Shown here piece after piece: positions 25,101 through 37,100 of a DNA stretch of 64,000 nt. Position 1 is the stretch's first letter. The number at the start of each line of letters is the position of its first letter. Below the pieces are notes generated by a model. The model was not told the DNA's origin. It was given only the letters and a program-made list of their open reading frames with translations, and ran no database searches. Origin of the DNA: Trichaptum fuscoviolaceum (Eukaryota > Basidiomycota > Agaricomycetes > Hymenochaetales > Trichaptaceae). The translations under genes and the position numbers were made by a program. Location of the stretch: the NCBI GenBank assembly GCA_910574455.1, contig CAJSYZ010000002.1:2009671-2073670 (forward strand), in the 5' to 3' direction.

Positions 25101-26154
25101 TTCCGAGTTTATGTTATTTGCGTACTTTTGCTCATCCGAAATGTAGTGTCCTCTTGGAGAGTTACCATGCAGAACTCTCTGAAGGTAATGCGAAGCTCGA
25201 AAGGCTTGAGGAGAAGCTGGCCGAGTTGGACACGCAGCGGATTGAGAATGTGCAAGCCATCGAGAAGGCCGTGCGGAAAATCACTCTGCATAAAAACAGT
25301 ACTCGGACAGAGGTGTTCCGACTCAAAGGTATGCACCTCAACATTGTCTTTGAACCTTCGCAACTCAACCGAGGCTGCGCTTTCTAGATGACCTGGAATC
25401 GTTGCAAGCATTTCATTCTTGGCGTGTCGCGAAAGCCTCAAACAATCTGATAGAGATAGTTTTCGATGATCGCATCCTCGTCTCGATTCCCTGCAGAAAC
25501 TATCGCGCCGAGTCTAGCGAGGTTAGCGTGAGTCGTATTGAGAAGACAGGAAAACAGCGACCGGATCGCTTCCCCTTACTTAGTGAGCTTGTAGTGCAAC
25601 AAGGTCAAGCACATGCACGCAAACTTAGGACTACAACTATCAAACCTGTAAGTATCTGGCTCTTCACTACGTGGACAAGCCCTTGTTAAAGCCTTCCGTC
25701 GACAGATCACCGAAGTACTAAGCGACTTCTGGACTTCCTGTTCGGCCATTCGCAGACAGCTTGAGTTCCTCTCAATCAAATATCCGCTAAAGCTCGATAT
25801 TTTACCTCAAGGACGGAGTGGTTTCAAAGCAACGGCCTCTATGTTATTACACAAGTACAAGGCGAAGGCCCTCGTATCCTTCGTTTTTGATGACGACATC
25901 CTACCGCATTGGCCCTTTAAACTGAGTAACTTGAAATGCGAAGTGAAGATCGCATATGGGAATATCAAGTAAGTCTGTCCCCATTGATTATCGAGTTGGC
26001 GCTGGAATATGTACTTATCTGTGTCCTCTCCTGCGTTAGTTCCGAAGAAGTGAGAGGAGCTGTTTTAGAGCGACTCTCCGAAGCATCTGTTGAGAACAAT
26101 CATGCGTGTCTGCTTGATGCATGCGTAGAAGCAGCGTCGAGATACGAGTCCTGA
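22115..26154 (+). CDS. SPC7: KNL1/Spc7/Spc105 kinetochore scaffold protein
   Basis: Starts MAPDRRLSFAEGK (ATG 22115). Exon 1 (to 22374) holds the PP1-docking motif RVSF (22343-22354, in LNRRVSFAQN). The large exon 2 (22430-24236) is disordered and acidic and holds four MELT-like repeats: MEIT (22752), MEFT (22977), MELT (23106) and MNLT (23244), the sites that Mps1 phosphorylates to recruit Bub1-Bub3. Later exons encode the Spc7 domain: SIMEFFMMTGVKFMDELT, a long coiled coil (LEKERSEIEEIE, AKLERLEEKLAELDTQR) and the RWD-like C-terminus that binds Mis12. Stop at 26152-26154. KNL1 links microtubules and checkpoint signalling to centromeres. Symbol follows fission yeast. Confidence 0.92.
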
Positions 26155-26440
26155 CGACGTTTCTGTTTCCAATTCTCTTTATTCCTCCTTTCGATGTAAA
26201 TGTAACTATCTGTATCATGTATTATTATTGTGTTTTTTATCTACCTTATTCTTCCAACACTCTGTAATTCCAATACGTCGTGGGCAAAGGCTCTCATACC
26301 TTGAAGTGCTAGCCCTTGAAAACTGTAGGCGAGGATGACTGGCCTGATCAACATTCTGTTGTAAACGTGGACAGAGTGGACAATGTGTCATTTACATATC
26401 CTCTCACTCTGCTTGACTTCCATGTGTACTTTCCTATGTC

Positions 26441-27997
26441 TTAGGTGCCGTAGACTCCCCCATTCCCAGAGTTGGGTACGGCGTTCGCTTTTGCCAAGAA
26501 CCCTGCAGTCTTTTTCTCTTCTGCGATGGTCTTCACGACATTGATTAAATCGTCGATAGCCTGAGGGTCCGTTTGGAAATGAACAGCCAATCTCGACCCA
26601 TTGGCTATGAGGGGCTGTGCGAGCCGGGCTGCACGTTCGCTCACTTCCGCGAACGAAACACCGATTGGGGAGGGATCGTAGAAGATCTGGACATCATATC
26701 AGAAGTGCACAAATGGAGGATGTCAGATTGAGGGCGCAGGAGAGTTACACTGACCATCGACGTCTCTGCGCGACTCAGTATGGCACATCCGATATCTTCG
26801 AGCCCTTTCTCGAGCTTCCTGGTGAGCTCGTGCACCTTCGGAAGAAGCGGGAAGTTGTGTGTCACAGCGTATGCCGCTGCGCCAGCGAGTATACCTGTCT
26901 GGCGCATCCCCCCGCCGAATAACTTGCGGAACCATCGGGCCTTCGCGATAAACTCCTTGCTGCCGACGAGGCATGAACCAACCGGCGCACCTATCGGAAT
27001 ATAATGAGGTGAGAGAAAGGAGAAGAAGGAAATGGGGTATAAATATCGGGTATAACTCACCTAACCCTTTACTGAAGCACAAGCTCACACTATCAAACGG
27101 CTCGCACAGCTCCTTCAACGACATACCTGTCTCTGCTGCTACGTGCCATATCCGCGCACCATCAAGGTGCATCTTGATGTTGTTGGCGCGGGCGAACGTG
27201 GCGATGGCTAGAATATCGTCCTGCGGGATGATGGTGCCGTTGAGCGTATTCTCAATTTCAATGACCTCCGTGGGCGCGAAGACCACTTCGGAAGAGATGA
27301 CCACATTTTCTTGGATATCAGGAAGGGTAAGATGGTGCCCTAAGTCAACAATGTGGAGTGGTAAATGATACATTGTATCTAGGATGCTGGTAGGGCATTG
27401 CGTACCATTTACTGGACGGACTGGAATGACAGCTGCTCCGGAGTGAAACGCTATCCCTCCCGCCTCGTATCTGAACAGCTGTGAGTCAGTGAATTGATAT
27501 CCCGCCGATCCTTCATGAGGCGCACTTGTTAACATGTGCCCGATAATCACATAGTACCGAGTACGGCGGTTGCTTTAAATGGGTCCGTAGCCCGAGCTGG
27601 TTTGACATAGTTCCGGATGGTACAAATAGGCCAGCCTCCTTGCCTGTCAGACGGGCTATATGCGCCTCGAGGGCGAGTGTAGAAGGCTCATGGAAGACAT
27701 CGTCGCCCAGTGAGGCCTTCAGGGCGTAGACATACATCTCGGGTGTCGGGACTACAGATGGAATTTAGATATTATGACGAGAAATGGCTTGTCGAGGAGT
27801 AAACCTGTTATAGTGTCCGCTATATGCAAGTAAGTAGGTTGGCCATGTGAGATGGTCCGAGAAGACGCACAAGTGAAGCTCCTCGAGACCTCTTTCCTAG
27901 TCTTTTCGTTATCAGCATCCTGAAATTCAGTTAGTATGTCGACCTTCATCTCCTGCGATAGCTTCAGTATGGCTCTCTCATCGTCTCCTGAGCTCAT
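26441..27997 (-). CDS. L-threonine aldolase (PLP beta-eliminating lyase family), copy 1
   Basis: Start ATG 27997 (MSSGDDERAILKLSQEMK); an in-frame TGA eight codons upstream rules out a longer N-terminus. Fold-type I PLP enzyme: GDDVFHEPSTLALE, KEAGLFVPSGTMSNQLGL, CDYRAH, the substrate Arg/Asp block MHLDGARIWHVAAE, the PLP Lys in LCFSKGLG, followed by APVGSCLVGS, then FRKLFGGGMRQTGILAGAA. It cleaves threonine/allo-threonine to glycine and acetaldehyde. About five introns, some larger than usual. It is a direct tandem paralogue of the gene at 30628-32215, with the same exon order and about nine in ten residues alike over the core by eye. Ends GGVYGT. Stereospecificity cannot be read from the sequence. 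Confidence 0.92.
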
Positions 27998-30627
27998 TGT
28001 AAAGTGTCGAGTGTTTCAAGGTGGACCTATGTAGAGACAAGCCTGAGCGGTCTAGGTAGACAGTAACAGTCCGCAGTATCCTAAAGGCTGCTGACGTTCA
28101 AATTGAGCAATACACACGCTAGCCTGCGTGGATATCGAACACCCCAGAGGGCTTGCTTTCGCAGGCAAACCCCGATACCTATCATGCTATTCTTGTTTTC
28201 CCTCCTTGTGATCAGGTCTCCCAGCCAGAATATGGCTGACAACGTGAGACCCCACGGTAGAAGCAAAGCACAAGAGACAGAGCACCGACACGCCAGCGAT
28301 GATTTTAAGCCATAGTTTGAGGTAATCCTCGTCGTGATTGTGCAAGTATGAGGCTAAGCTTCAGCGGACGTAGTCACCCGACGACCTTGAAAAGATACTT
28401 AGTAGAAATACCGTAGATTGCCGTGCGAAACAAAACTTGACGCTTTCAACAGTCTTCCATATGTGAAGCTATTATGATGTATCCCAACTTGAGTTACCGG
28501 TCTTTGCTTCTATGCTTGCTTCATTATTCTATCCTTCTAAGGATTGCAAAACTTGCGACTGGCTGTTGCTCAAGCATCTTTTCCTTGAAATATGCCAATC
28601 GTGCGGTCAACACCGTGACATATGGTGTTGTCTGACATTGCCCAATCTTGCTGGACGGTGCTTGGGTATTTCGAAAGCAATGTAAAAAACCGATCCCCTC
28701 CTCCACTTTGTCCTCCGGCGAATCCGTCGCGCCAAGGAAACACAGGGTTCCATTGGTAACACGATTACCTGCGTACTTCAATAATGTACTGTCAGGGCTC
28801 ATCGATACCGATTTCGACAAGTTCAGAACTTCAGAGCCATGCTCCTTATCCCTATTGACTCAGGCTTCCGGGGATCCCCAAGCGCAATTACATCGACCGC
28901 TTTTCAGTGACTCAAGTGTCATCAAGGAACTGGATCAGCGGCGTCCAGGGCGATACCACAAACAGCGAGGTCATCTCTTTTCGCGTGAGATCAAGAGCAA
29001 CGCAGCGATACCGCAAGCGCGTGCTACGACACAATCAGCGAAACGTTAGGTCGAGGGGTCGGCATAATGCCTGGTTGCTGCAAGGACGAAGACGGTGCCT
29101 GTGCTTCTATGATATGACAGCGTCGGCATCGTTAGTATGCACTAGCTTCATACCACAGCAAGCCTCACATTACTTGGAGACATTAACCTTCTGCATCGCG
29201 AACTAGTCGATTTTCTGCTTGGGCGTATAAGCCACTTTTCACTCTCAAGATCACACTACGAAGATGCGGGGGTGGGTTTGGTTGTCATCCACGCAAAAAA
29301 AAAAAGTTCTAGCCATCGAAGGCAGGATGGGGAGGGGAAAACGCGCAAGCATTGGGGGGATAACCGGCACCCAAGTTTGGACCCGTTTGGATCTTGCTAG
29401 GCACGAAAAACCTCCCGGTAGCGAGAATTGGACTCGCTCCACCACCATCCAGAACACTAATTCTACCTAATTCTACGCATGTTTCCCCGCCGCAGAGGCT
29501 ACCGGAAGGTTCAGCACTCTGCGTTTCCACGAAACCGGGCATGCAGACGCGGCTTGGGAGTACGGGGTGGCCGTCGGTCGGGTATGTTGCCCTGCATGAC
29601 GCAGGGGGCCGTCGGCCGTCTTCCGTCATGCGTACCCGGTACAGAGGGTGGCATTGCCAGTGCTACCTTGACGGCGTACAGGCATGACGTGAAGTACTCG
29701 GGAGATAATGTAGGCCCTACGGGGGAGTCCAAGCACAACGATGTCGGGAATCGGTGAGACTACTACCCGTAGGGCGTCTTCGGCGATGGCGGATGCTGCA
29801 TATGCATGCTGGTTGCTGAAGTCGGTGGACTGGAAGTCGACGGTGGTAGAGGTGGGAGGTCAAGAGGAGGTGGGGCTTTGACGACCAGCGTGCCACTCCT
29901 TTATACCCTCCGAGTTTGCGGCGAACAAACAGACGCTTTGGGATTGTTGTTTTGTTCTGGACGAGTGCGGTGCTGAATTTCAAGTCGGGACATGCTCGCC
30001 ACCTATCAGTCAGCCACTAATATCAATCGATCTACGGAGATCACCACGGAGTAAATTCTGCTAAGCGTTTAACGAGCTTCATCCAACTGTGTACATTGAT
30101 TGATACATTTAGTTTCTCGATCCAGTCGATATTCACCTTCTTTGTGAAGCCTATAAGCGGTGGATGAACCTACATACAGCTCAGCGTTATCAGTTCGACT
30201 TGTCAGCTTATCGCAAATGAACGATCTTACTTTGACTTTACTGTGTATCTTCCAAGTTTTGGTTGCTTCACCATCAATCGGGCGTGCTGATATACTCGCC
30301 TTGTATTTGACTATTGCCAGTGCCACTCGATTAACCACATGAGCTCTTCACGTAGAATATCTTTATTGCTGACCCATCATGATCGTGATCCTGATTGTCA
30401 TCTTGTGTCCTGAGCGCCCACCTCCTTTGAGTTGTTATCAAACACAATGCCTTCGAGAGTGATCGGCATGATCGACGTTGATCTGCATTCAATAGTGGAG
30501 CGTAGGCCGACTGAACAGAGAGAGATGTAAATTTCCATGCTCTCCCTCTAATTTTCCTAAATCTAGGTCTAATACTACAGACAAACAAAAAAATGCTCTT
30601 CAGATATGAGATATGTATGTCCAATCT
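27998..30627. other. Spacer between the two threonine aldolase copies
   Basis: About 2.6 kb with no gene that I can support. It holds short open frames (28524-28820 and 30069-30338, both -) of unknown content, a poly-A run near 29295-29306, and a GC-richer patch (about 29460-29960) with a perfect 10-bp inverted repeat (29714-29723 and 29766-29775, GCCCTACGGG and its complement). The promoter of copy 1 must lie in the first few hundred bases. The GC shift and hairpin hint at mobile DNA remnants, but no ends or coding part of a known element are visible. Confidence 0.4.
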
Positions 30628-32215
30628 CTATGTGCGCCTCCGGACATATACATCCTTGTATGTGTTTCCATTCCCATTGAGCACGGACTTGGCCTTCGGC
30701 AGGAACCCCGCAGCCTTTTTCTCTTCCGCGAGGGTCTTTACAATATTGATGAGATCGTCGACGGCTTGAGGGTCAGTCTGGATATGTACGGCCAATCGCG
30801 ACCCATTGATTATCAGAGGTTGAGCGAGCTGGGATGCACGCTCGCCCACTTCCGCGTACGAGACACCCACAGGAGATGGGTCGTAGAAGATCTGTTAATA
30901 AGATATCAGAATTGTGATTGATAATAATTCAGCTGGACTGGACTGACCATGGATGTCTCAGCGCGACTCAGTATTTCGCACCCGGCCGCCTCGAGTCCCT
31001 GCTCGAGTTTACGAGCCAATTCGTGCACCTTCGGAAGGAGTGGGAAGTTGTGTGTCACTGCGTATGCCGCTGCACCGGCGAGAATACCAGTCTGGCGCAT
31101 ACCCCCACCAAAGAGTTTGCGGAACCACCGGGCCTTTGCGATGAACTCCTTACTACCAACGAGACATGAACCAATTGGTGCGCCTGTCGAAATATGTTGA
31201 GATGATAGACATAGTAAAACAATAAGACGCATATAGCGAACCGCATGGTATTCCGGTCGCAGCGAAACTCACCCAAACCTTTGCTAAAGCATAAGCTCGC
31301 ACTATCGAAGGGCGCGCACAATTCTTTTAACGACATCCCTGTCTCCGCTGCGACATGCCATATTCGCGCACCATCGAGGTGCATTTTGATGTTGTTTGCG
31401 CGGGCGAACGTGGCGATGGCTAGAATATCCTCCTGCGGAATTATGGTGCCGTTGAGCGTGTTTTCGATCTCGATGACTTCCGTAGGTGCGAAGTGGACAT
31501 CGGAGGAGATGACGACGTTTTCTTCGACATCGGGAAGGGTAAGGTGGTGCCCTATTCAGAATTAAAAAGCAGGTGAGTAGTTAATCTTGTTTGGAAGGTT
31601 CATTAATATTCCTGCATACCATTTACCGGACGGACAGGGATCACAGCAGCACCGGAGTGGAAAGCAATCCCTCCCGCCTCGTACCTAAACAGTACATCTG
31701 TGAGTCAACGGTCTGTACTCCTGCTTTTGCTAGTTGACATGCACCTGTGAACGTGTGCCCGATGGTCGCAAAGTACCGAGTACGGTGGCTGCTTCAGATG
31801 AGTCCGTAGTCCGAGCTGATTCGACATGGTACCAGAGGGCACAAAGAGGCCCGCCTCCTTACCAGTGAGTCGGGCTATATGCGCTTCCAACGCAAGTGTT
31901 GAAGGCTCGTGGTAGACATCATCGCCGAGGGAGGCCTTCAGGGCGTAAACATACATCTCGGGAGTCGGGACTGCGTAGAAGATTTAAGCATATGCTGTTA
32001 GAGATTTTGGTAGTCATTGACCTGTTATAGTGTCCGCTATGGAACGGGTAAATGACTCGTATATAGGAGATGCAATGAAGAAGCGTACAAATGAAGCTTC
32101 TTGACACCTCTCTCCTTGCCTTTTCGTTGTCCGCTTCCTGGAGCTCTGTCAGTATGTCGACCTTCATCTCCTCCATCAGCTTCGCCCTGGCTGCCTCGAC
32201 ATTTGTAGAGCTCAT
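30628..32215 (-). CDS. L-threonine aldolase, copy 2 (possible longer, mitochondrial form from ATG 32323)
   Basis: Paralogue of copy 1, in the same direction, with the same motif order: GDDVYHEPSTLALE, FVPSGTMSNQLGL, MHLDGARIWHVAAE, PLP Lys in LCFSKGLG, SCLVGSKEF, LFGGGMRQTGILAG. The conservative start is MSSTNVEAARAK (32215), aligned with copy 1. Unlike copy 1, the frame stays open upstream to an ATG at 32323, which would add 36 residues beginning MLSTSLRAFCRLPGF with five Arg and no acidic residue, like a mitochondrial presequence. The C-terminus also differs (DVYVRRRT instead of GGVYGT). Catalytic residues look intact, so both copies should be active. Duplication is seen; the location is inference. 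Confidence 0.91.
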
Positions 32216-32650
32216 AGTGATACACCTGAAGCTGGCGGTTGATCTGCGAAGGTAGAAGCAACTTGAAGTAGAAACTGTGAATCCTGGCAGCCGACAGAAA
32301 GCCCTGAGACTAGTTGATAGCATAAATACACATACATGCACACACGCTGAGTGAGAAATGTGTCGGTCTTCGGTATTTATGTATAAGCACCATGGCTGCT
32401 CGCGAAAACTTTGAGTGCGTTCCGTGCTCCGGTCAGGCAGGCTAAACAGTACGAAAACGTGTTACGTAATGCTACGTTCAAGTTGAAGTCAGCACAGCAT
32501 CAACTTGAAGATCATCATTCCTTGTAGACTTTTTCATCCACGTCGACTATCATCTGGGATCCTTGCTAGCTTTTCCGTCTCTTCCCTTCGGCTCGTTTCT
32601 ATTCTCATTTCTGCTTTTATATCAGGCTTTCCATCTTATTTACAATAATT
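32216..32650. promoter_or_regulatory. Divergent spacer between threonine aldolase 2 and the ZNF706-like gene
   Basis: 435 bp between divergent starts. The first 108 bases next to the aldolase may be coding if translation starts at 32323. A pyrimidine-rich stretch precedes the ZNF706-like ATG. No named site identified. Confidence 0.4.
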
Positions 32651-33046
32651 ATGGGCAACGTGTGTCAATTATTCTCAGCCAGCTAACTTATACTAATACT
32701 GCGCATCTGCGAATAGGGGGCAAAAGCACAACAACGTCGTGAACGGAACAACGAAAAGAACGGGAAGGGTGGAAAGAGTCAATTGAAGGTTAATGAAGCA
32801 GCTAAGAGCATAGTTTGCAAGGTTTGCAAGCAACCTTTTGTGAGTGAACTGAGCATGTTGATCTCAGAACTCTGATGTTGCTAACATTGAGTGACTTCGT
32901 ATAGATGTTAACAACACGAGAACCGCAGTGAGTTCTTACCTATGGTTTGGAGGCGTTTTTTGACACAAACTGAACCGTGTGCCGTGGCCAGACTCACCGA
33001 ACATGCCATGAACAAGCACAATAAACCGAAAGAGGAGTGCTTTTGA
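32651..33046 (+). CDS. Small C2H2 zinc-finger protein (ZNF706/SERF-like)
   Basis: Four exons, 32651-32659, 32717-32839, 32905-32927 and 32992-33046, encode 69 residues. The first coding exon is only nine bases (Met-Gly-Asn), so the gene has no long open frame. The N-terminal half is a basic, SERF/4F5-like stretch (GAKAQQRRERNNEKNGKGGK) and the C-terminal half a single C2H2 finger: CKVC, then MLTTREPQLTEHAMNKH, giving C-x2-C and H-x4-H. This layout matches ZNF706 of animals and its plant and fungal homologues, a widely conserved protein of unclear function (proposed translation or aggregation roles). All splice sites are GT-AG and phases agree. It is tail to tail with TIM10. Confidence 0.85.
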
Positions 33047-33361
33047 TGTTCCGCTCACTCAGCTTCGTTATTATTCTCGAAGCTCCTTGTATGAAATATT
33101 GGAACGTGCTTTTTTCCTGACTGTTTTCCCTGTTTATTATTTGCTCCCGTATTCTTCATAGAGGTGCTTTCTTCTTTACTGCTTTCGTTGGATTTTTATC
33201 AACAAGCCTCCTCTGGAGTTGTCGAGTGTCTGAAAGCAGGCCAAGCGTGCTTGTTCCATCCAACCATGTCGATTATAACGAGACTTGTGCAATTAAACCG
33301 AGTTTCCGCGGGTCGTGTCGTAATGTATGTATGTCATGAAAACAATGCGAAAAACGATAAA
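33047..33361. other. Convergent spacer, 3' UTRs of ZNF706-like gene and TIM10
   Basis: 315 bp between the two stop codons. T-rich on the + strand near 33100-33180. I see nothing else in it. Confidence 0.5.
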
Positions 33362-33780
33362 TTATATCGAGCCAAACGATCCGCCGGCTTGCGCGTTTGC
33401 ACCCATTTGCTGCATCTTCTCCCCGACCTTCTTGTTGACCTCGAAGAATTTTGCGACGCAACGGTCGACGCAAACGCTCTCTCCCTTGTTTAGGTCGCCC
33501 TCCGCGTAGCGCGTGCCAATGCACTTGGTGTGACATGACCTACAATGAAAAGGTTGTACGTTCAATTACGCATGCTTGAGGCGAGTTTGATAGAAACGGC
33601 TAACGAGACAAGACGGTTGAATACGTCAGTGATCATGTCCAACCTGAGAAGCGTCCGAATGTCAGTAAATAATGAAGCACCATGTTGTTGGAGACGAACA
33701 TACTCAGCAGTAGCAATTTCGATACGCTCCGGGTTGATACCCCCCGGAGGAGGTGCAGATCCTCGTCCCAGAAATGACAT
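33362..33780 (-). CDS. TIM10: Mitochondrial intermembrane-space import chaperone Tim10
   Basis: Exons 33780-33704, 33643-33605 and 33539-33362 give 97 residues. The twin CX3C pattern is present: CHTKC and CVDRC, spaced as in small TIMs, between the helices [16 protein letters not shown] and [19 protein letters not shown]. The first helix wording ([10 protein letters not shown]) is that of Tim10 rather than Tim9. Tim9-Tim10 hexamers carry hydrophobic precursors such as carriers across the intermembrane space; the four Cys form two disulphides through Mia40. The second intron uses a GTTAGC donor. The Gly-rich N-terminus ([10 protein letters not shown]) is disordered. Firm call. Confidence 0.92.
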
Positions 33781-34110
33781 AGTGTAGTTGAGAAGGAAGA
33801 GGTGAGGTGAGAGGGGTCTAACCTGAAGCTGTTTTGAATGTCCTCAATTTTGTTTGTCCGAGAATGCCAGTGATCGCGAGCGTGAGATACCATAACCATA
33901 TTTGTCACTGTATGTGGTCCACTCAGGCTGGATCGGCAAAGCCAAAATTTTGGGCACGCGAAACCAGGCTTTGAGCATTTTCGACACTCTACAACTTAGA
34001 AACGTTCAATCGCTATGCTCTGGTAAAACTGCTTTCATATCTCCTGGAATTCTGCTCTATATTTCTATCTGGGAGCCTAAGATTTGTGTCAAACGACTAT
34101 TCACAGAAAG
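33781..34110. promoter_or_regulatory. Bidirectional promoter between TIM10 and UTP4
   Basis: 330 bp between divergent start codons of two housekeeping genes. No TATA box or named factor site stands out. Confidence 0.4.
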
Positions 34111-37100
34111 ATGGCGATATCTTTTCCTCCTGCTCAGACGAGCACTCAAGCTCTCGCAGTACACCGATGTCGATTCGTCGACTATAACCCCTCTGCCATA
34201 AGCGCGATCGCATTTCCACCTCTTGGGTTACCGTCTCGATCGGGCGTAAAACTAGGAAAGGCCTCAGGTAGCTCGCAGAAAAGAAAATTCGGAACTCTAG
34301 CTGTCGGACGAGCGAATGGGAATATAGAGTTATACGAGTGGTCGGGAGCTGAATATGAGAGTCAGGCTCCAAAGGCCTGGGTGCTCTCCAAGGTACTTTG
34401 AGTATTAACTACACACATATTATTTCATTATACTGAATTGCAACTCCGTTAGATATTATACGGTCCAATCCCCTCAAAAGTTGACTCGCTAGCTTTCGCT
34501 TTGAGGCACCCATACTTGCACACAGGAAATACCGTACCTAGCTTGTCCGATCTGAGGCTTTTCAGCGCAGGAGGTGGAAGTGAACTAGTGGAATGGGACC
34601 TTGCGAATGGAACTATACTTGTAAGTCTTCGTCTTGCCTGTGTCTCTGCCCGAATCTAATTGTGGTGAACTATTCAGAGAACACTCAACTCTCAAGGCGG
34701 TGCCATCTGGTCTTTATCTGTGAACCCATCAAACAGCCTTCTTGCGCTCGGATGCGAAGACGGCTGCGTTCGCCTGATTTCTCTGGAAGGCGATTCCTTA
34801 CAACATCACCGCCGCTTCGATCGCGTCAAGTGCCGTGTATTAAGTATCGCTTGGGGACCGCCTGTCCCTCCAACCCCTAATAAAACGAAGCCTAACAGCA
34901 AAAATGAAGAAGGAAATATACACGGGGAAACGAGTGAGGGCGAAAGTGCGAGCGACGATGAAGACGATGAATGGACGGACTCCTGGCTCGTAACGGGTGG
35001 GTCTGACAGCGCGCTACGAAAATGGGATGTAAAGACCGGAAGAGTGCTGGATCGCATGAGCACTGATAAAGTGCGAGGCGAGCGCACGCTTGTGTGGTCT
35101 CTTGGAGTATTAGCGTCAGTTCCTTCCTACTTTTGTTGCTGGTCCTGGCATATTGACGAACATTATACAACTTTAGCGATGGAACAATCATCTCCGGAGA
35201 TTCATTAGGGATTGTGAAGTTCTGGGATTCCAAAACTTGTACCCAGCTTCACAGTTTCCAGGCGCACGGAGCTGACGTGTTGTGCCTTGCTATCGGACCT
35301 GTAAGTTCTCCTACTTACATTATTACATGTTTTGCTGACTACTATACGAAAATGATGTAGGACGGCTCCTCTGTGTTCACCTCTGGTGTCGACCAGAAAG
35401 TCTGCCTCTTTACACACGTCTCACTTTCCAATCCGGACAAAACAGCGAAGAAATCCATCCGCCCAACCTCACGCTGGGTACAGTCAACCTCAAAACGCAT
35501 GCACTCGCACGACGTGCGCGCACTCGCTATCTGGCCGCCATATCTCCCCATACTTCCCTCTACAGTCCGTTCATCATCAACTACACCATCCCCCATGGCG
35601 TTCTACGCCGGCCTTGCGCCGATTCTCGTTTCCGGCGGGCTCGACGCATCCCTTGTCCTTGCTCCTTGTGCGCCCCCATCCGCATCGCGTGTGACCAATC
35701 CGCTCGCGACAAGCGCGCTTTCGACGTTCGAGGATGCGTACCACCGGCGCGTGCCCTACCCAACTGGGCTTTCACCTACTGTCAACGTCGCTCGCGCAGT
35801 GCGCCTCGTCGTCTGTACGAAAGACACGGACGTCTCATTCTGGCGCATCCGTGGTAAGGCGCGCGTGCAGGATGACCTCGAATCGTATCTGCATTCTGCA
35901 AGAGAGGACGAGACGGACGATGAGAGCCGTTACGAGAAGCTGCTGGATATGGAGCTGGACTTGACTACTAACATCTGCGCGAGCGCGATCTCGCCGGACG
36001 GACGGTGGTTCGCCGTGTCTGATGTTTACGAAGTCAAGCTATTTGAGCTCACCTTTGCGGACGACGGGGCGTTGCGTCCTAAGCGGGTGAAGACCTTCAT
36101 GCCTATTCTGTCCGCCCACATTCCGAAAGGTACTTCTTCGTCCTCTGAAGGAGCTACCTCATTATATTTCACCCCGGACTCCGGACGACTTGTCCTGGGA
36201 AGCGCCCTCTCTGCGAGCGTCCTAGTAGTGGACTTGTCCGCGCGAAATGAGGATGGGAAGCAAGCTCCGTCGGTGCTGAGGCGATTTGACCAGCACAGAC
36301 GGAAAGGTGTGGTGTTTGGGAAGGGTGGAAGGCTTGTTAGAAAAATTCCGGAGAGAATAGTGAATGGAGCGAGTGCCAGTGGAAGTGAGGATGAGGGCGA
36401 GGAAATGGAAGTAGACGGCGAGAAGGTCGAGGAGAACGAAGACAGTGAAGATGGGGACGACAGTGAGGATGAAGAGGATACACATGTTGTCATCACACAC
36501 ATGTCCGTCAGTCCGGACGGTCAGTGGCTAGCCACGACGGATGATCATTGTCGAACGCATATTTTCAACCTTGACGCCGTCCAAGTATGCACAATTTACT
36601 CCCTTTCAAAAATTCATTACATTTCACTAACAATCCTCATTCAAACACTAACAGCACCACACATCCCTCCCCACCTCTCCCTCCCCCATCTCCGCTCTCG
36701 CCTTCTCTCCGTCCTCGCCCTCCGCAGGCAATTCAACTCCGTCATCCGTATCTACGCACCCCGATGCCCAATCCCTTATCCTCGTCATGGCGCACGCAGA
36801 CGGGGGGATCAGTGTCTTCGATGTCGAGGCGCGTCGTTTCCCCGAATGGGCTTCACACCTCTCGCGCCGCGAGAACCTACCGAAACGATGGGCGTCGCTG
36901 CACGACAGTGTGCTAGGTGTGGCCTTCGAGCCACCCGCTTCGTCTCCTTCTCTGTCCTCATCGACGACGACGGTGGCAGCATTACTAAAAGCGAAAAAGG
37001 CCCTCCCGAAACAAACAGACGCCTTCGCGTTCGCCGCTTCGACGGGTGCGGCAGGGCTGGAAGGAGAAGAGGGGGTAGGACAACGGCATGCGCTGTTCTG

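Noticed and set aside
28524..28820. 98-codon - frame in the aldolase spacer
   Set aside because: Reads like protein in places, but no family is recognised and flanking sequence has stops in all frames; could be a relic, not supported as a gene.
29418..29445. T-arm-like hairpin followed by TCCACCACCA, resembling a tRNA 3' end
   Set aside because: The loop is not a T-loop and no cloverleaf can be built upstream.
36026..36502. 158-codon frame on the - strand
   Set aside because: Antisense shadow of acidic UTP4 coding sequence; Ser-rich content mirrors the Asp/Glu codons of the + strand.
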